Source of the DNA: Tolumonas auensis DSM 9187
GTDB taxonomy: Bacteria > Pseudomonadota > Gammaproteobacteria > Enterobacterales > Aeromonadaceae
Length of the DNA stretch: 64,000 nt
Reading direction: 5' to 3'
Assembly (NCBI RefSeq): GCF_000023065.1
Contig: NC_012691.1
Coordinates: 296,501-360,500 of the forward strand
The stretch's first letter is position 1. Each line of letters opens with the position of its first letter. Positions 19,262 through 28,187 of the stretch are shown piece by piece. Under the pieces are notes generated by a model. The model ran no database searches. It had not been told where the DNA came from and saw only the letters and a list, made by a program, of their open reading frames with translations. The position numbers and the translations under genes are program-made.

Positions 19262-19290
19262 AAGCCCCTTGTAAAAGGGGCTTTTTTTTT
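19262..19290 (+). terminator. rho-independent terminator after pgi
   Basis: AAGCCCCTT (19262-19270) pairs with AAGGGGCTT (19275-19283) around GTAA, followed by an unbroken T run. It lies 24 bases past the pgi stop and converges with the GGDEF gene. Confidence 0.93.
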
Positions 19291-19306
19291 AATGGTTATC
19301 CAATAA

Positions 19307-21007
19307 TCAGGCAGTGGTTTTGTCGGCGACTAACACGGGCTTACGATCAGCATTAAACAATATGACCTGATTACGGCCATTGTTTTTCGCTTCGTATAAT
19401 GCGGTATCTGCCCGGATTAATGCCGCATCCGCAATCAGATCATTCTCGGCCACAGATGAAATACCAAAACTGGCCGTAATCATTACCGGCGTATCAGTTG
19501 TGTCTGACAGCTTAAAAGGCGTCTTGCTTATAATCTGTTGCAACAACAGGGTTCTTTTTTTGGCTTCCCACGGATAGGTTTCCGGCAGCATGATGGCGAA
19601 TTCCTCGCCACCGATCCGGGCCAGAATATCCGTTTTACGGATGTGGTCGCGTAAACGCCAGGCAAACTCCGTTAGTACATGATCACCCGCCGGATGGCCG
19701 TAGGTATCATTGATGCGTTTAAACAAGTCGATATCGATCATTACGATGCTGAAGGTATGACGGTAGCGCAGAAAACGCTGAAATTCTTTGTGTAGTTGCT
19801 GGTCAAAGGCCCGCCGGTTAGCCAGACCCGTTAAGGCATCGGTTTCGGATAAGCGACGCAGTTGCTGTTCCGCCGCTTCTCTTGCTGCGATTTCCCGGGT
19901 CAGACGGCGATTGATGCGGTAAATCCAGGTCGCGATACCCGCCAGTAGCAAGGCAATGATGGAAGCTATTGTCGCGATGCGCAGATAACGTAACAAATCA
20001 GGCTGATAATCTTCTTCGTTATAGATAAACGAATTAAGCGCTTTATCGTCAATAAGCCGTTTATGCTCAACCATCACCTCTGCAATATGCAACCAGCGCC
20101 CCGGGTTCATATGGCCGATTTCAATGATCTCCGGCTGCATCAGATCCCACATTGCTTTGGCCTCATAGCGCAGATGCTCACGCGTTTTCTGTGGCGCGTA
20201 TTTGTTCAGGATGAGATCGGTGATTTCTTCAGGATGCGCCATGGCGTAGCGCCAGCCATCCATGCTGGCTTTGCGGAATGCAGCAACCCGTTCCGGGTGA
20301 TCCCGAAGCTCATTCTGCGAGGTAAATAACACATCACCGTAGAAATCAATACCATAGGTTCGTGGATCGATCAGGCGGTAGGCAATCCCTTTTTGTTCCA
20401 GCAGAAAGGGTTCATTGGTGACATAACCATCATAAGCATCGACTTTACCGTCGATGAGTGGTTGCAGGTCAAAAACAGTTTGTATCAGATTAAGTTTTTC
20501 CGGCGCAATGCCTTCTGCCCGGAATGGTTCCAGTAATTCCAGGCTTTCACTCAGGGGGAAAACGGTCATCAGTCGTTTATTCGCCATATCGTGAATATTT
20601 CTGATCCCGGACTTCTCCAGCACAATCCAGCTGACCGCCGAATGCTGCAGTGTGGCGGCAAGTGCAACGACTGGTTTGCCATTCAGATAATCGAGTACCA
20701 ACCCGGAGTTGGAAATACCATATTGTGCTTTACCACTGACCACGGCATCGACAGGCGAAACAAAAGCGCCGTCATAGCCGTTAGGCCGTAATTCGACATC
20801 GAATCCCGCCGCTTTATAAAAGCCCTTTTCGAGAGCGGCATAGTAGCCGGCGAACTGAAATTGATTGACCCATTTCAGCTGAACGACTACATGCTCCGCA
20901 GCAGCTAATGGGTTGATAAAACAAAAAATAAACAGAAATACTATCCACCGGAAACCCGCTATCTGAATATCCTTTTCCATGGAGCGGTACATATTGTACG
21001 GATTCAA
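19307..21007 (-). CDS. NMT1/THI5-like periplasmic sensor fused to a GGDEF diguanylate cyclase
   Basis: This 566-aa protein has a signal/anchor helix (about residues 19-38) and a periplasmic NMT1/THI5-type solute-binding domain (about 40-330, with LKWVNQFQFAGYYAALEKGFYKAAGFDVELRPNG). A transmembrane helix (about 345-367) and a GGDEF domain (about 395-555) follow. The active loop reads ARIGGEEFAIMLPE (GGEEF), and an RxxD inhibitory site (RKTD) lies five residues before it, so active and feedback-inhibited c-di-GMP synthesis is expected. NMT1 domains bind pyrimidine- or amine-like ligands, but the ligand here is unknown. Start is uncertain: the ATG at 20980 would also fit. It is divergent from mtlA. 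Confidence 0.85.
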   Translation of the reverse strand: MNPYNMYRSMEKDIQIAGFRWIVFLFIFCFINPLAAAEHVVVQLKWVNQFQFAGYYAALEKGFYKAAGFDVELRPNGYDGAFVSPVDAVVSGKAQYGISNSGLVLDYLNGKPVVALAATLQHSAVSWIVLEKSGIRNIHDMANKRLMTVFPLSESLELLEPFRAEGIAPEKLNLIQTVFDLQPLIDGKVDAYDGYVTNEPFLLEQKGIAYRLIDPRTYGIDFYGDVLFTSQNELRDHPERVAAFRKASMDGWRYAMAHPEEITDLILNKYAPQKTREHLRYEAKAMWDLMQPEIIEIGHMNPGRWLHIAEVMVEHKRLIDDKALNSFIYNEEDYQPDLLRYLRIATIASIIALLLAGIATWIYRINRRLTREIAAREAAEQQLRRLSETDALTGLANRRAFDQQLHKEFQRFLRYRHTFSIVMIDIDLFKRINDTYGHPAGDHVLTEFAWRLRDHIRKTDILARIGGEEFAIMLPETYPWEAKKRTLLLQQIISKTPFKLSDTTDTPVMITASFGISSVAENDLIADAALIRADTALYEAKNNGRNQVILFNADRKPVLVADKTTA

Positions 21008-21119
21008 TAAAAAGAGAATGCCTGCATTCCCTTATTAATAGTGTAGGTATCCGTTGAAAATAACGTGAATGGATGTCAAAAATTTACTTTTTGTCTCGTT
21101 TGAGTATTTTTGTTCTATT

Positions 21120-21135
21120 TGTGATCTTGATCACC
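21120..21135. promoter_or_regulatory. CRP-type site 1 upstream of mtlA
   Basis: TGTGATCTTGATCACC matches the CRP consensus TGTGA-N6-TCACA at all but the last base. Cyclic-AMP-dependent activation of mannitol uptake is standard in enterics, so catabolite control of mtlA is likely. Confidence 0.75.
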
Positions 21136-21238
21136 TGGATGGAATGGGTGTTGCAGAGGCAAAAGGTGATGCTTGTCACAAAAATGGGGTGGTTGGACGG
21201 TCGGAGATTACAAAATCACCGATTCACCGCTCATTTTG

Positions 21239-21254
21239 TGTGATCGTAGTCACA
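21239..21254. promoter_or_regulatory. CRP-type site 2 upstream of mtlA
   Basis: TGTGATCGTAGTCACA is a full match to both CRP half-sites (TGTGA-N6-TCACA), 168 bp before the mtlA start chosen here. Confidence 0.82.
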
Positions 21255-21421
21255 CCAAAAGAGGGGTGTGCACAGTGAATAATTGATGTGCTTCACAAAA
21301 CTCCCCGTTCTCAAACCGATTACCGCAGAAAGTGGTAGATTTATTAATGAGACAACAAATCACGGATCGGCAAATCCGTTACCGCAATCCATCATTAATC
21401 AGGCATCAAACGGGGTGTTTT

Positions 21422-23341
21422 ATGCTATCACCAGATACCAAGGTCAAGATACAGAATTTTGGCCGTTTTCTCTCCAACATGGTTATGCCCAATATTGGCG
21501 CATTTATCGCGTGGGGGTTTATTACGGCATTGTTTATTCCAACTGGCTGGCTGCCAAGTGAAACGTTAGCCAAACTGGTTGGTCCAATGATTATGTACCT
21601 GCTGCCACTGCTGATCGGTTATACCGGCGGTAAACTGGTAGGTGGTGAACGTGGTGCGGTAGTAGGTGCGGTTACCACCATGGGTGTTATCGTTGGTACT
21701 GATATCCCAATGTTCATGGGTGCGATGATGGCAGGCCCTCTGGGCGGTTGGACTATCAAACGCTTCGACCGCATGATTGACGGTAAAGTCAAAAGCGGTT
21801 TTGAAATGCTGGTTAACAACTTCTCTGCCGGTATCATCGGTATGCTGTTGGCAATCGTTGCATTCTTCCTGATTGGCCCATTTGTAAAAGGTATGTCTGC
21901 CGCTCTGGCTGCCGGTGTTGGTTTCCTGGTTGAAAATGGCCTGTTACCGCTGACCTCTATCTTTGTTGAACCAGCGAAAATTCTGTTCCTGAATAACGCG
22001 ATCAACCACGGTATCTTCTCCCCACTGGGTATTCAGCAGGCAACCGAGCATGGCAAGTCCATCTTCTTCCTGATTGAAGCTAACCCGGGTCCAGGTTTCG
22101 GTATCCTGTTGGCATACATGATGTTTGGTCGTGGTAACGCGAAACAATCAGCTGCCGGTGCGTCTATCATCCACTTCCTGGGTGGTATTCACGAAATTTA
22201 CTTCCCATACGTACTGATGAACCCACGTCTGATCCTGGCTGTTATCGCTGGTGGTATGACTGGCGTGTTCACTCTGACTCTGTTCAACGCGGGTCTGGTA
22301 TCTCCTGCATCACCAGGTTCTATCTTCGCTGTGCTGCTGATGACACCAAAAGATTCTATTCTGGGTATTCTGTGCTCAGTAACAGCCGCAACTGCAGTTT
22401 CATTCCTGGTAGCTTCTGTGTTCGTTCGCCAACAAGCGACTAACACTACTAGCGATGACCTTGAAGGCGCTACCCGTAAAATGAAAAGCATGAAGCAAGG
22501 TAATGTTGCTGCTTCTTCTGCTGCCAATGACGATGGTCACTCTCCGCTGACTGCAAAACACATCGTTGTAGCTTGTGACGCTGGTATGGGTTCAAGTGCA
22601 ATGGGTGCGAGCCTGCTGCGCAAGAAAATTGAAAAAGCGGGTCTGCCAATTACTGTGGTAAACCAGGCGATCAATAATCTGGATGAAAAAGCGGACATCG
22701 TGATCACGCATCGTGACCTGACTGACCGTGCAAAACGTCATGCGCCAAATGCTCAGCACATTTCGCTGAACAACTTCCTGGACAATCAGCTGTATGACAA
22801 TCTGATTGCTCGCTTACAGGAGGCTGGCGAAGGCCGTCGCCCAAAGGCGGTAGCCGCTAACGATGACGTTTATCGTGGCGAGAACCTGAGCCCGGCATTG
22901 TTCACCTTAGGTAAAGAGCACATCTGCCTGGGTCTGAAAGCCAGCAATAAGGAAGAGGCGATTCGTAAAGCAGGTGAAATGCTGGTGGCTAATGGCTGTG
23001 TTGAACCTGAATATATCGATGCGATGTTAGAACGTGAAAAACTGGTATCAACTTATCTGGGTGAATCAATCGCTGTTCCGCATGGCACTATTGAATCAAA
23101 AGATAAAGTGAAGAAAACCGGTATCGTTATCTGCCAATACCCTGCGGGTGTGCAGTTTGGTCCGGAAAAAGATGAAGTGGCGCGTCTGGTAATTGGTATT
23201 GCAGCCCGTAATGATGAACATCTGCAAGTGATCAACAACCTGACCTGCACTCTGGATGATCCATCGCTGATTGAGCGTCTGGCAACCACCACGGATGTGA
23301 AGTTCGTACTGGAACTGCTTAGCGGTCAACGCGCAGCGTGA
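21422..23341 (+). CDS. mtlA: mannitol-specific PTS enzyme IICBA
   Basis: This is a three-domain phosphotransferase permease of 639 aa that imports and phosphorylates mannitol to mannitol-1-P. The order is membrane EIIC (about 1-345), EIIB with the phosphocysteine in VVACDAGMGSSAMGASLLRKK (about 380-470) and EIIA with the active histidine in SIAVPHGTIESK (about 495-639). I chose the ATG at 21422 (MLSPDTKVKIQNFGRFLSNMVMPN) because it matches the family N-terminus and length; the frame is open further upstream but shows no homology. First gene of mtlADR. Confidence 0.95.
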   Translation: MLSPDTKVKIQNFGRFLSNMVMPNIGAFIAWGFITALFIPTGWLPSETLAKLVGPMIMYLLPLLIGYTGGKLVGGERGAVVGAVTTMGVIVGTDIPMFMGAMMAGPLGGWTIKRFDRMIDGKVKSGFEMLVNNFSAGIIGMLLAIVAFFLIGPFVKGMSAALAAGVGFLVENGLLPLTSIFVEPAKILFLNNAINHGIFSPLGIQQATEHGKSIFFLIEANPGPGFGILLAYMMFGRGNAKQSAAGASIIHFLGGIHEIYFPYVLMNPRLILAVIAGGMTGVFTLTLFNAGLVSPASPGSIFAVLLMTPKDSILGILCSVTAATAVSFLVASVFVRQQATNTTSDDLEGATRKMKSMKQGNVAASSAANDDGHSPLTAKHIVVACDAGMGSSAMGASLLRKKIEKAGLPITVVNQAINNLDEKADIVITHRDLTDRAKRHAPNAQHISLNNFLDNQLYDNLIARLQEAGEGRRPKAVAANDDVYRGENLSPALFTLGKEHICLGLKASNKEEAIRKAGEMLVANGCVEPEYIDAMLEREKLVSTYLGESIAVPHGTIESKDKVKKTGIVICQYPAGVQFGPEKDEVARLVIGIAARNDEHLQVINNLTCTLDDPSLIERLATTTDVKFVLELLSGQRAA

Positions 23342-23348
23342 TAGCTGG

Positions 23349-23370
23349 AAGGCCACTCCGGTGGCCTTCT
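23349..23370 (+). terminator. intercistronic hairpin between mtlA and mtlD
   Basis: AAGGCCAC (23349-23356) pairs with GTGGCCTT (23361-23368), closing a TCCG tetraloop of the very stable UNCG class, followed by CTTTCCC. The U-run is short, so partial attenuation or protection of the mtlA message from 3' decay is more likely than full termination. Confidence 0.55.
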
Positions 23371-23398
23371 TTCCCTCGGATCAAAGGAGTAATAAAAG

Positions 23399-24547
23399 AT
23401 GAAAGCATTACATTTTGGCGCTGGAAATATTGGTCGTGGTTTTATTGGTAAATTACTGGCAGAGTCAGATGCAGAAGTAACATTTGCGGATGCCAACACT
23501 CAGCTGGTTGATCAGCTGAATCATTCTCAGGAATATCACGTACGTGTGGTGGGAGACAACCAGCATACCGACGTTATCCGTCATATTGCCGCCGTTCAGG
23601 CGAACAGCGATGACGTGATCAATCAGATTATTAAAGCCGACATCATTACTACTGCGGTTGGACCGCAGGTGCTGGCGAAAATTGCTGCGACTATTGCGCG
23701 TGGCCTGCAGTTGCGTTTTGAACAGGGCAACTATGCCCCGGTGAATATCATTGCCTGTGAAAATATGGTACGTGGTACCAGTCAGCTGAAACAGGCGGTA
23801 TTAGCTGAATTACCAGCTCAGTATCATGCACAGCTGGAAGAGTATGTTGGTTTTGTTGATTCGGCAGTAGACCGTATCGTTCCTCCGGCAGCGGCTAACG
23901 ATGAAGATCCGTTAGCGGTAACGGTGGAAAGTTTCAGTGAGTGGATTGTCGATAAAAATCAGTTCAGAGGTGATATTCCGCCGGTACAGGGAATGGAACT
24001 GACGGATAATCTGATTGCCTATGTGGAGCGGAAACTGTTTACGCTGAATACCGGTCATATTGTGACCGCATACTTAGGTAAACTGGCGGGCTATAAAACC
24101 ATCCGTGAAGCGATTGCCGATGAAGAAATCCAGCAGGCGGTGCGTCAGGCGATGCAGCAGAGCGGCGAAGTGCTGGTGAAACGTTATGGGTTTGATCGTC
24201 AGTTACATCACGCTTATATCGAGAAGATCCTGACCCGTTTTGCGAACCCTTATCTGGTTGACGAAATTGACCGGGTTGGTCGTCAGCCACTGCGTAAACT
24301 GGGCGCGGAAGATCGTTTGACTAAACCATTGCTGGGTACGCTGGAGTATGGTTTACCGAATGATGCGTTGCTGAAAGGTATTGCGGCAGCATTGCATTAC
24401 CGTAATGCAGACGATCCTCAGGCTGTAGAGTTACAGGGCTGGATCGAGCAGGATGGTGTCGAGGCTGCGTTATTACGCGCTACTGGCCTGAAGGCGGATG
24501 AGCCTTGTGTGGCTACCATTGTGGCTGAATATCAGCGCATGGCATAG
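23399..24547 (+). CDS. mtlD: mannitol-1-phosphate 5-dehydrogenase
   Basis: This is a 382-aa long-chain dehydrogenase of the polyol-specific family. It oxidises mannitol-1-P to fructose-6-P with NAD+. The N-terminal [20 protein letters not shown] is the NAD-binding motif. [11 protein letters not shown] and [19 protein letters not shown] contain the catalytic lysine/asparagine/histidine region. A strong AAGGAG site precedes the ATG. It lies 57 bp after mtlA with a hairpin between. Confidence 0.96.
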   Translation: MKALHFGAGNIGRGFIGKLLAESDAEVTFADANTQLVDQLNHSQEYHVRVVGDNQHTDVIRHIAAVQANSDDVINQIIKADIITTAVGPQVLAKIAATIARGLQLRFEQGNYAPVNIIACENMVRGTSQLKQAVLAELPAQYHAQLEEYVGFVDSAVDRIVPPAAANDEDPLAVTVESFSEWIVDKNQFRGDIPPVQGMELTDNLIAYVERKLFTLNTGHIVTAYLGKLAGYKTIREAIADEEIQQAVRQAMQQSGEVLVKRYGFDRQLHHAYIEKILTRFANPYLVDEIDRVGRQPLRKLGAEDRLTKPLLGTLEYGLPNDALLKGIAAALHYRNADDPQAVELQGWIEQDGVEAALLRATGLKADEPCVATIVAEYQRMA

Positions 24548-24556
24548 TGATGAAGG

Positions 24557-24589
24557 AAAGAGAGGCTATGTCCTCTCTTTTCTCGTTTA
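24557..24589 (+). terminator. terminator-like hairpin between mtlD and mtlR
   Basis: AAAGAGAGG (24557-24565) pairs with CCTCTCTTT (24572-24580) around CTATGT, followed by a T-rich stretch. It would separate mtlAD from mtlR expression, at least in part. Confidence 0.65.
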
Positions 24590-24681
24590 TGGTTCTGAAG
24601 AAACTAATAAATTTATAACAATATAAGAATAAACGGCGGTAACGGGTCAGATTTCTGGGTTTCCACATAAGATCACATCAT

Positions 24682-25218
24682 ATGAATAAAGTTAAAGTAT
24701 CAACCTATCAGGAGGACGCGGTTTTTGAACGTCTGGCTGAACCTGAGAACCCTCGCGGTTTCTTCATTGAAGTTGTCGATATGCTGGAAGATGCCGTCGA
24801 TCAACTGATGCGACGTGCCTTCCGCCAGGAAGAGTATGCGGTGAAATATGCCATTGAACCGCTGCTGAATGGCAAAGGTCCGCTGGCGGATCTCCATATT
24901 CGTTTAAAGCTTATTTTTGCGCTGGGGCTGATTTCCTACGAGGTATCTCAGGATATCGAACGTTTCATTCGCCTGCGGGATTTTCTGGTGAATGACATTC
25001 ATGATCACCGTTTTGGTGAAGAATGTGTCAAAGATCATCTTAACCGTTTACATAGTTTGCAGAATATCAGCATGATGCAGATTGATGAGCCGACAGACAA
25101 CGCTGATCCGGTATTGCAGCAACTGCAACTGAACCGTCGTGATCAGGTGATCCGCTCCGCACTGCTGTTAGCGGTATCGGGCGTATTATCAGAACTGAGT
25201 AAAGACAGCCCGATTTAA
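24682..25218 (+). CDS. mtlR: mannitol operon repressor MtlR
   Basis: This is a 178-aa protein of the MtlR/MltR family. It is all-helical with no obvious helix-turn-helix, as in the enteric protein. The signature region FIEVVDMLEDAVDQLMRRAFRQEEYAVKYAIEPLLNGKGPLADLHIRLKLIFALGLIS is well kept. It represses mtlAD when mannitol is absent. It has its own upstream gap of about 130 bp after the mtlD terminator, so a separate promoter is possible. A strong terminator follows. Confidence 0.92.
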   Translation: MNKVKVSTYQEDAVFERLAEPENPRGFFIEVVDMLEDAVDQLMRRAFRQEEYAVKYAIEPLLNGKGPLADLHIRLKLIFALGLISYEVSQDIERFIRLRDFLVNDIHDHRFGEECVKDHLNRLHSLQNISMMQIDEPTDNADPVLQQLQLNRRDQVIRSALLLAVSGVLSELSKDSPI

Positions 25219-25243
25219 ATCCACCGGCCGTCTGAGAAACGAG

Positions 25244-25275
25244 AAAGCCCCGTGAGCAATGCTCCGGGGCTTTTT
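25244..25275 (+). terminator. rho-independent terminator after mtlR
   Basis: AAAGCCCCG (25244-25252) pairs with CGGGGCTTT (25265-25273), with four more GAGC/GCTC pairs inside, ending in a T run. Confidence 0.92.
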
Positions 25276-25305
25276 GTTTATGAGCCTGTTCTTGCATATT
25301 GCTGA

Positions 25306-25404
25306 AGCAGGTGAAAGCTCAGCAAACCACTATGACATCAACGACAAAACACAGTATCTACTGTGTCTGATGTTTTCCTTTGTCCCCGGTTTCCTTCACC
25401 TGCT
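25306..25404. repeat. nested inverted repeats between the mtlR and fruA terminators
   Basis: AGCAGGTGAA (25306-25315) is the exact complement of TTCACCTGCT (25395-25404). Inside lie ACATCA (25335-25340) with TGATGT (25368-25373), and ACACAG (25349-25354) with CTGTGT (25361-25366). Together they describe a nested fold of about 100 nt lying between two convergent terminators, with no coding frame of note. It could be a small RNA, a decayed element or chance; no promoter is evident. Confidence 0.4.
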
Positions 25405-25413
25405 ATCAGAAAG

Positions 25414-25441
25414 CAAAAAGCCCCGGCTTATTCAGCCGGGG
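25414..25441 (-). terminator. terminator of the fruBKA operon
   Basis: Read on the minus strand, CCCCGGC and GCCGGGG (plus-strand 25435-25441 and 25421-25427) pair around a 7-base loop and are followed by CTTTTTG. It lies about 50 bases past the fruA stop. Confidence 0.88.
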
Positions 25442-25491
25442 AGGGGGGCACACAAAAATGGAGGGAGCTGGTTCCATTTGTGATGAAACAA

Positions 25492-27237
25492 TTAAGCAGT
25501 TTGTACTTCCTGTGATGGTTTGATGGTTGCGTACATCAGACCAGTCAGAGCAGAACCCGCAGCGATAGCAACGATATACATCAGAGCATTGCTGATTGCG
25601 CCTGGAATTAACAGTACGAACAGACCACCGTGTGGTGCCATCAGACCACAACCGAACAGCATTGACAGAGCACCAGCCAGTGCGCCACCTGCCATAGTTG
25701 ATGGAATTACACGCATTGGGTCACGTGCTGCGAATGGGATTGCACCTTCAGAGATGAAGCACAGACCCAGAACGAAAGACGCTTTACCAGCTTCACGTTC
25801 AGAATCGATGAACTTGTTGCGAGCAACGAAAGTAGCGATACCCATACCGATAGCTGGAACCATACCGGCAGCCATAACAGCAGCCATTGGCAGGCTAGGA
25901 ACGTTAGGGTTTGAAGCCAGCAGACCAGTACCGAATACATAGGCTACTTTGTTTACCGGGCCACCCAGGTCGAAACACATCATCGCGCCCAGGATAATAC
26001 CCAGCAGGATAGCGTTCGCACCAGACATGCCAGTCAGGAAGTCAGTCAGACCTTTCATGATAGAGGCAATTGGTGTACCAACAACATAGATCATTGCCAG
26101 ACCAGTGATTAAGCTGGCGAACAATGGAATGATCAGAATTGGTTTCAGCGCTTCCATGGTTTGTGGCAGTTTGACGTTGTCAGCAATAGCTTTAGCGGCA
26201 TAACCGGCGATGAAACCAGCAACGATACCACCCAGGAAACCTGCACCGATAGAGCTTGCCAGCATACCGCCGATCAAACCTGGCGCCAGACCTGGACGGT
26301 CAGCGATAGAGAACGCGATGAAACCAGCCATAACCGGAACCATCAGAGCAAATGCAGACGCACCACCGATCTTCATCAGTGCGGCAGCCATAGTGCCTTC
26401 TTCTTTAAATGCTTCGATACCAAACACGAAAGACAGCGCAATCAACAGACCACCTGCAACCACGATTGGCAGCATGTGTGATACACCGGTCATCAAGTGT
26501 TTGTAAACGCCTGGCAGCTCAGCTTTACCTGAGTGAGAAGCGGCAGCAGATGCACCACCCTGGAATACGTTCTGGGTAGCCAGAGCATGGTCCATTTCCT
26601 GAGCAGTCTTTTTCAGTGCTGCGCCAGTGCTGGTTTTGTACAGTTTTTTGCCAGCGAAACGGGACAGGTCCAGTTCGATATCGGCAGCGATGATGACTAC
26701 ATCAGCTTGTGCGATCTCTTCGGCAGTCAGTGCGTTTTTAGCACCAACAGAGCCGCGAGTTTCGACTTTGATCCAGTAACCACGTTTTTTTGCCTCTTCT
26801 TCCAGTGCTTCGGCAGCCATAAAAGTATGGGCAACCCCTGTTGGACAGGCGGTTATAGCAACGATACGTTTGCTCATTGGGGACACCTTGGGTTTCTCTT
26901 GGGTTTGCTGAGAAGCAACCGCTTCAGCTGACGTCACTGTCGCTGCTGCGGCTGCCGTTTGTAAGAAAGCTTTTGCGTCCGGAATAGCATCCATTACACC
27001 GGCCTGATAAACACGTTTGCCGGTGAAACGGGCGAGATCAATGTTGTCGCCAGCAACAACAACCAGGTCTGCAGTACTGATTTCATCTACAGTCAGTAAT
27101 TTTGCTGGTTCAATGTTGTTATGACATTCAACAACGGCATTCCAACCCAGGGAGGCAGCCGCTTTTTCCAGAAGACCTGCGGCGATAACACTGTTGGCAA
27201 TGCCACTCGGACAAGAGGTGACAATTACAATATTCAT
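25492..27237 (-). CDS. fruA: fructose-specific PTS enzyme IIBC
   Basis: This is a 581-aa permease that imports fructose as fructose-1-P. An N-terminal IIB-like domain (VTSCPSGIANSVIAAGLLEKAA), a linker, the active IIB domain with ITACPTGVAHTFMAAEALEEEAKKRG (phosphocysteine, about residue 130) and then the membrane IIC domain (about 240-575) follow in the IIB'-IIB-IIC order of enteric FruA. It is the last gene of fruBKA, 11 bases after fruK. Confidence 0.95.
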   Translation of the reverse strand: MNIVIVTSCPSGIANSVIAAGLLEKAAASLGWNAVVECHNNIEPAKLLTVDEISTADLVVVAGDNIDLARFTGKRVYQAGVMDAIPDAKAFLQTAAAAATVTSAEAVASQQTQEKPKVSPMSKRIVAITACPTGVAHTFMAAEALEEEAKKRGYWIKVETRGSVGAKNALTAEEIAQADVVIIAADIELDLSRFAGKKLYKTSTGAALKKTAQEMDHALATQNVFQGGASAAASHSGKAELPGVYKHLMTGVSHMLPIVVAGGLLIALSFVFGIEAFKEEGTMAAALMKIGGASAFALMVPVMAGFIAFSIADRPGLAPGLIGGMLASSIGAGFLGGIVAGFIAGYAAKAIADNVKLPQTMEALKPILIIPLFASLITGLAMIYVVGTPIASIMKGLTDFLTGMSGANAILLGIILGAMMCFDLGGPVNKVAYVFGTGLLASNPNVPSLPMAAVMAAGMVPAIGMGIATFVARNKFIDSEREAGKASFVLGLCFISEGAIPFAARDPMRVIPSTMAGGALAGALSMLFGCGLMAPHGGLFVLLIPGAISNALMYIVAIAAGSALTGLMYATIKPSQEVQTA

Positions 27238-27248
27238 AAGTTTATTCC

Positions 27249-28187
27249 TTAACCTAATCTTTTCACGTCAATACGGGCCATCATGTCGGCCAGTTGCTGT
27301 TTGTTCGGAACACCCACACTAATTTGGGTTACAGCCAGAGCTGAAACGGCAGAAGCAAGGCGCAGGATTTGTTCTTTATCCATTCCCTGACTCATACCCC
27401 AGGCAAAGCCTGCAACCATGGAGTCTCCAGCACCAACGGTACTGACTACTTCCATCCGCGGTGGGCATGCAGACCACCATTCGTTGTCTGCCAGCCACAG
27501 AACACCATCAGCACCACGGGAAATCACCACGTTGGTGATGCCGGCAGCACGCAGTTTTTCTGCTTCCTGACGTAATTCAGCTTCTGTTTCCAGTGGACGA
27601 CCAGCCCATTCAGCCAGTTCAACTTCATTTGGCTTGATGAGGAACGGTTTTGCTTCCAGACCTTTGACCAGCGCTTCTTTGCTGCTATCAAACAGTACTT
27701 TCGCACCCTTTTGTTGCAGTTTCGCGATCAAATCCCGGCTGGCTTCCGCACTGATACCGCGCGGCAGACTACCTGCTACCACGATGTATTCATGCTGTTC
27801 AGCCTGACGCAGCAGACGGGCTTCAAATTCTTTCAGCTCATCTTCCGCTACCGCCACACCCGGGAAGTTCAGGTCAGTTACATCACCGCTGTCTTCCACC
27901 ATTTTGACGTTAATACGGGTATCACCCGGTACAGTCATGAAATGATCTGTCAGGCCACATTGCTTGAACAGATCACGGAAAGCCTGCTGGTTTCCGGCGC
28001 CCAGAATACCGGTAACGGCAACATCCGCACCCAGATCACGTAACACACGGGCAACGTTGATGCCTTTACCTGCCGGATGCAGACTGCCTGATTTAACCAC
28101 GTTAACGCTGCCAACCTGGATTTGACCAATGTGACCGGTTAAATCCAGCGCAGGATTAAGAGTTACAGTCAGCAAAGGCTTACTCAT
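27249..28187 (-). CDS. fruK: 1-phosphofructokinase
   Basis: This is a 312-aa PfkB-family sugar kinase that phosphorylates fructose-1-P to fructose-1,6-bisphosphate. Visible features are the N-terminal TVTLNPALDLTGHI, the GKGINVARVLRDLG substrate motif and the C-terminal VSTVGAGDSMVAGFAWG, which holds the catalytic aspartate and anion hole. It overlaps fruB by 8 bases and sits in the usual fruB-fruK-fruA order. Confidence 0.95.
   Translation of the reverse strand: MSKPLLTVTLNPALDLTGHIGQIQVGSVNVVKSGSLHPAGKGINVARVLRDLGADVAVTGILGAGNQQAFRDLFKQCGLTDHFMTVPGDTRINVKMVEDSGDVTDLNFPGVAVAEDELKEFEARLLRQAEQHEYIVVAGSLPRGISAEASRDLIAKLQQKGAKVLFDSSKEALVKGLEAKPFLIKPNEVELAEWAGRPLETEAELRQEAEKLRAAGITNVVISRGADGVLWLADNEWWSACPPRMEVVSTVGAGDSMVAGFAWGMSQGMDKEQILRLASAVSALAVTQISVGVPNKQQLADMMARIDVKRLG

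Larger units (their letters stand above)
21008..21421. other. mtlA upstream region, divergent from the GGDEF gene
   Basis: No coding sequence was found in these 414 bp. Two CRP-type palindromes (listed separately) lie in it, and a looser TGTG...CACA element occurs near 21287. The region should hold the mtlA promoter and that of the divergent sensor gene. Open frames continuing upstream of mtlA here do not resemble MtlA. Confidence 0.6.
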
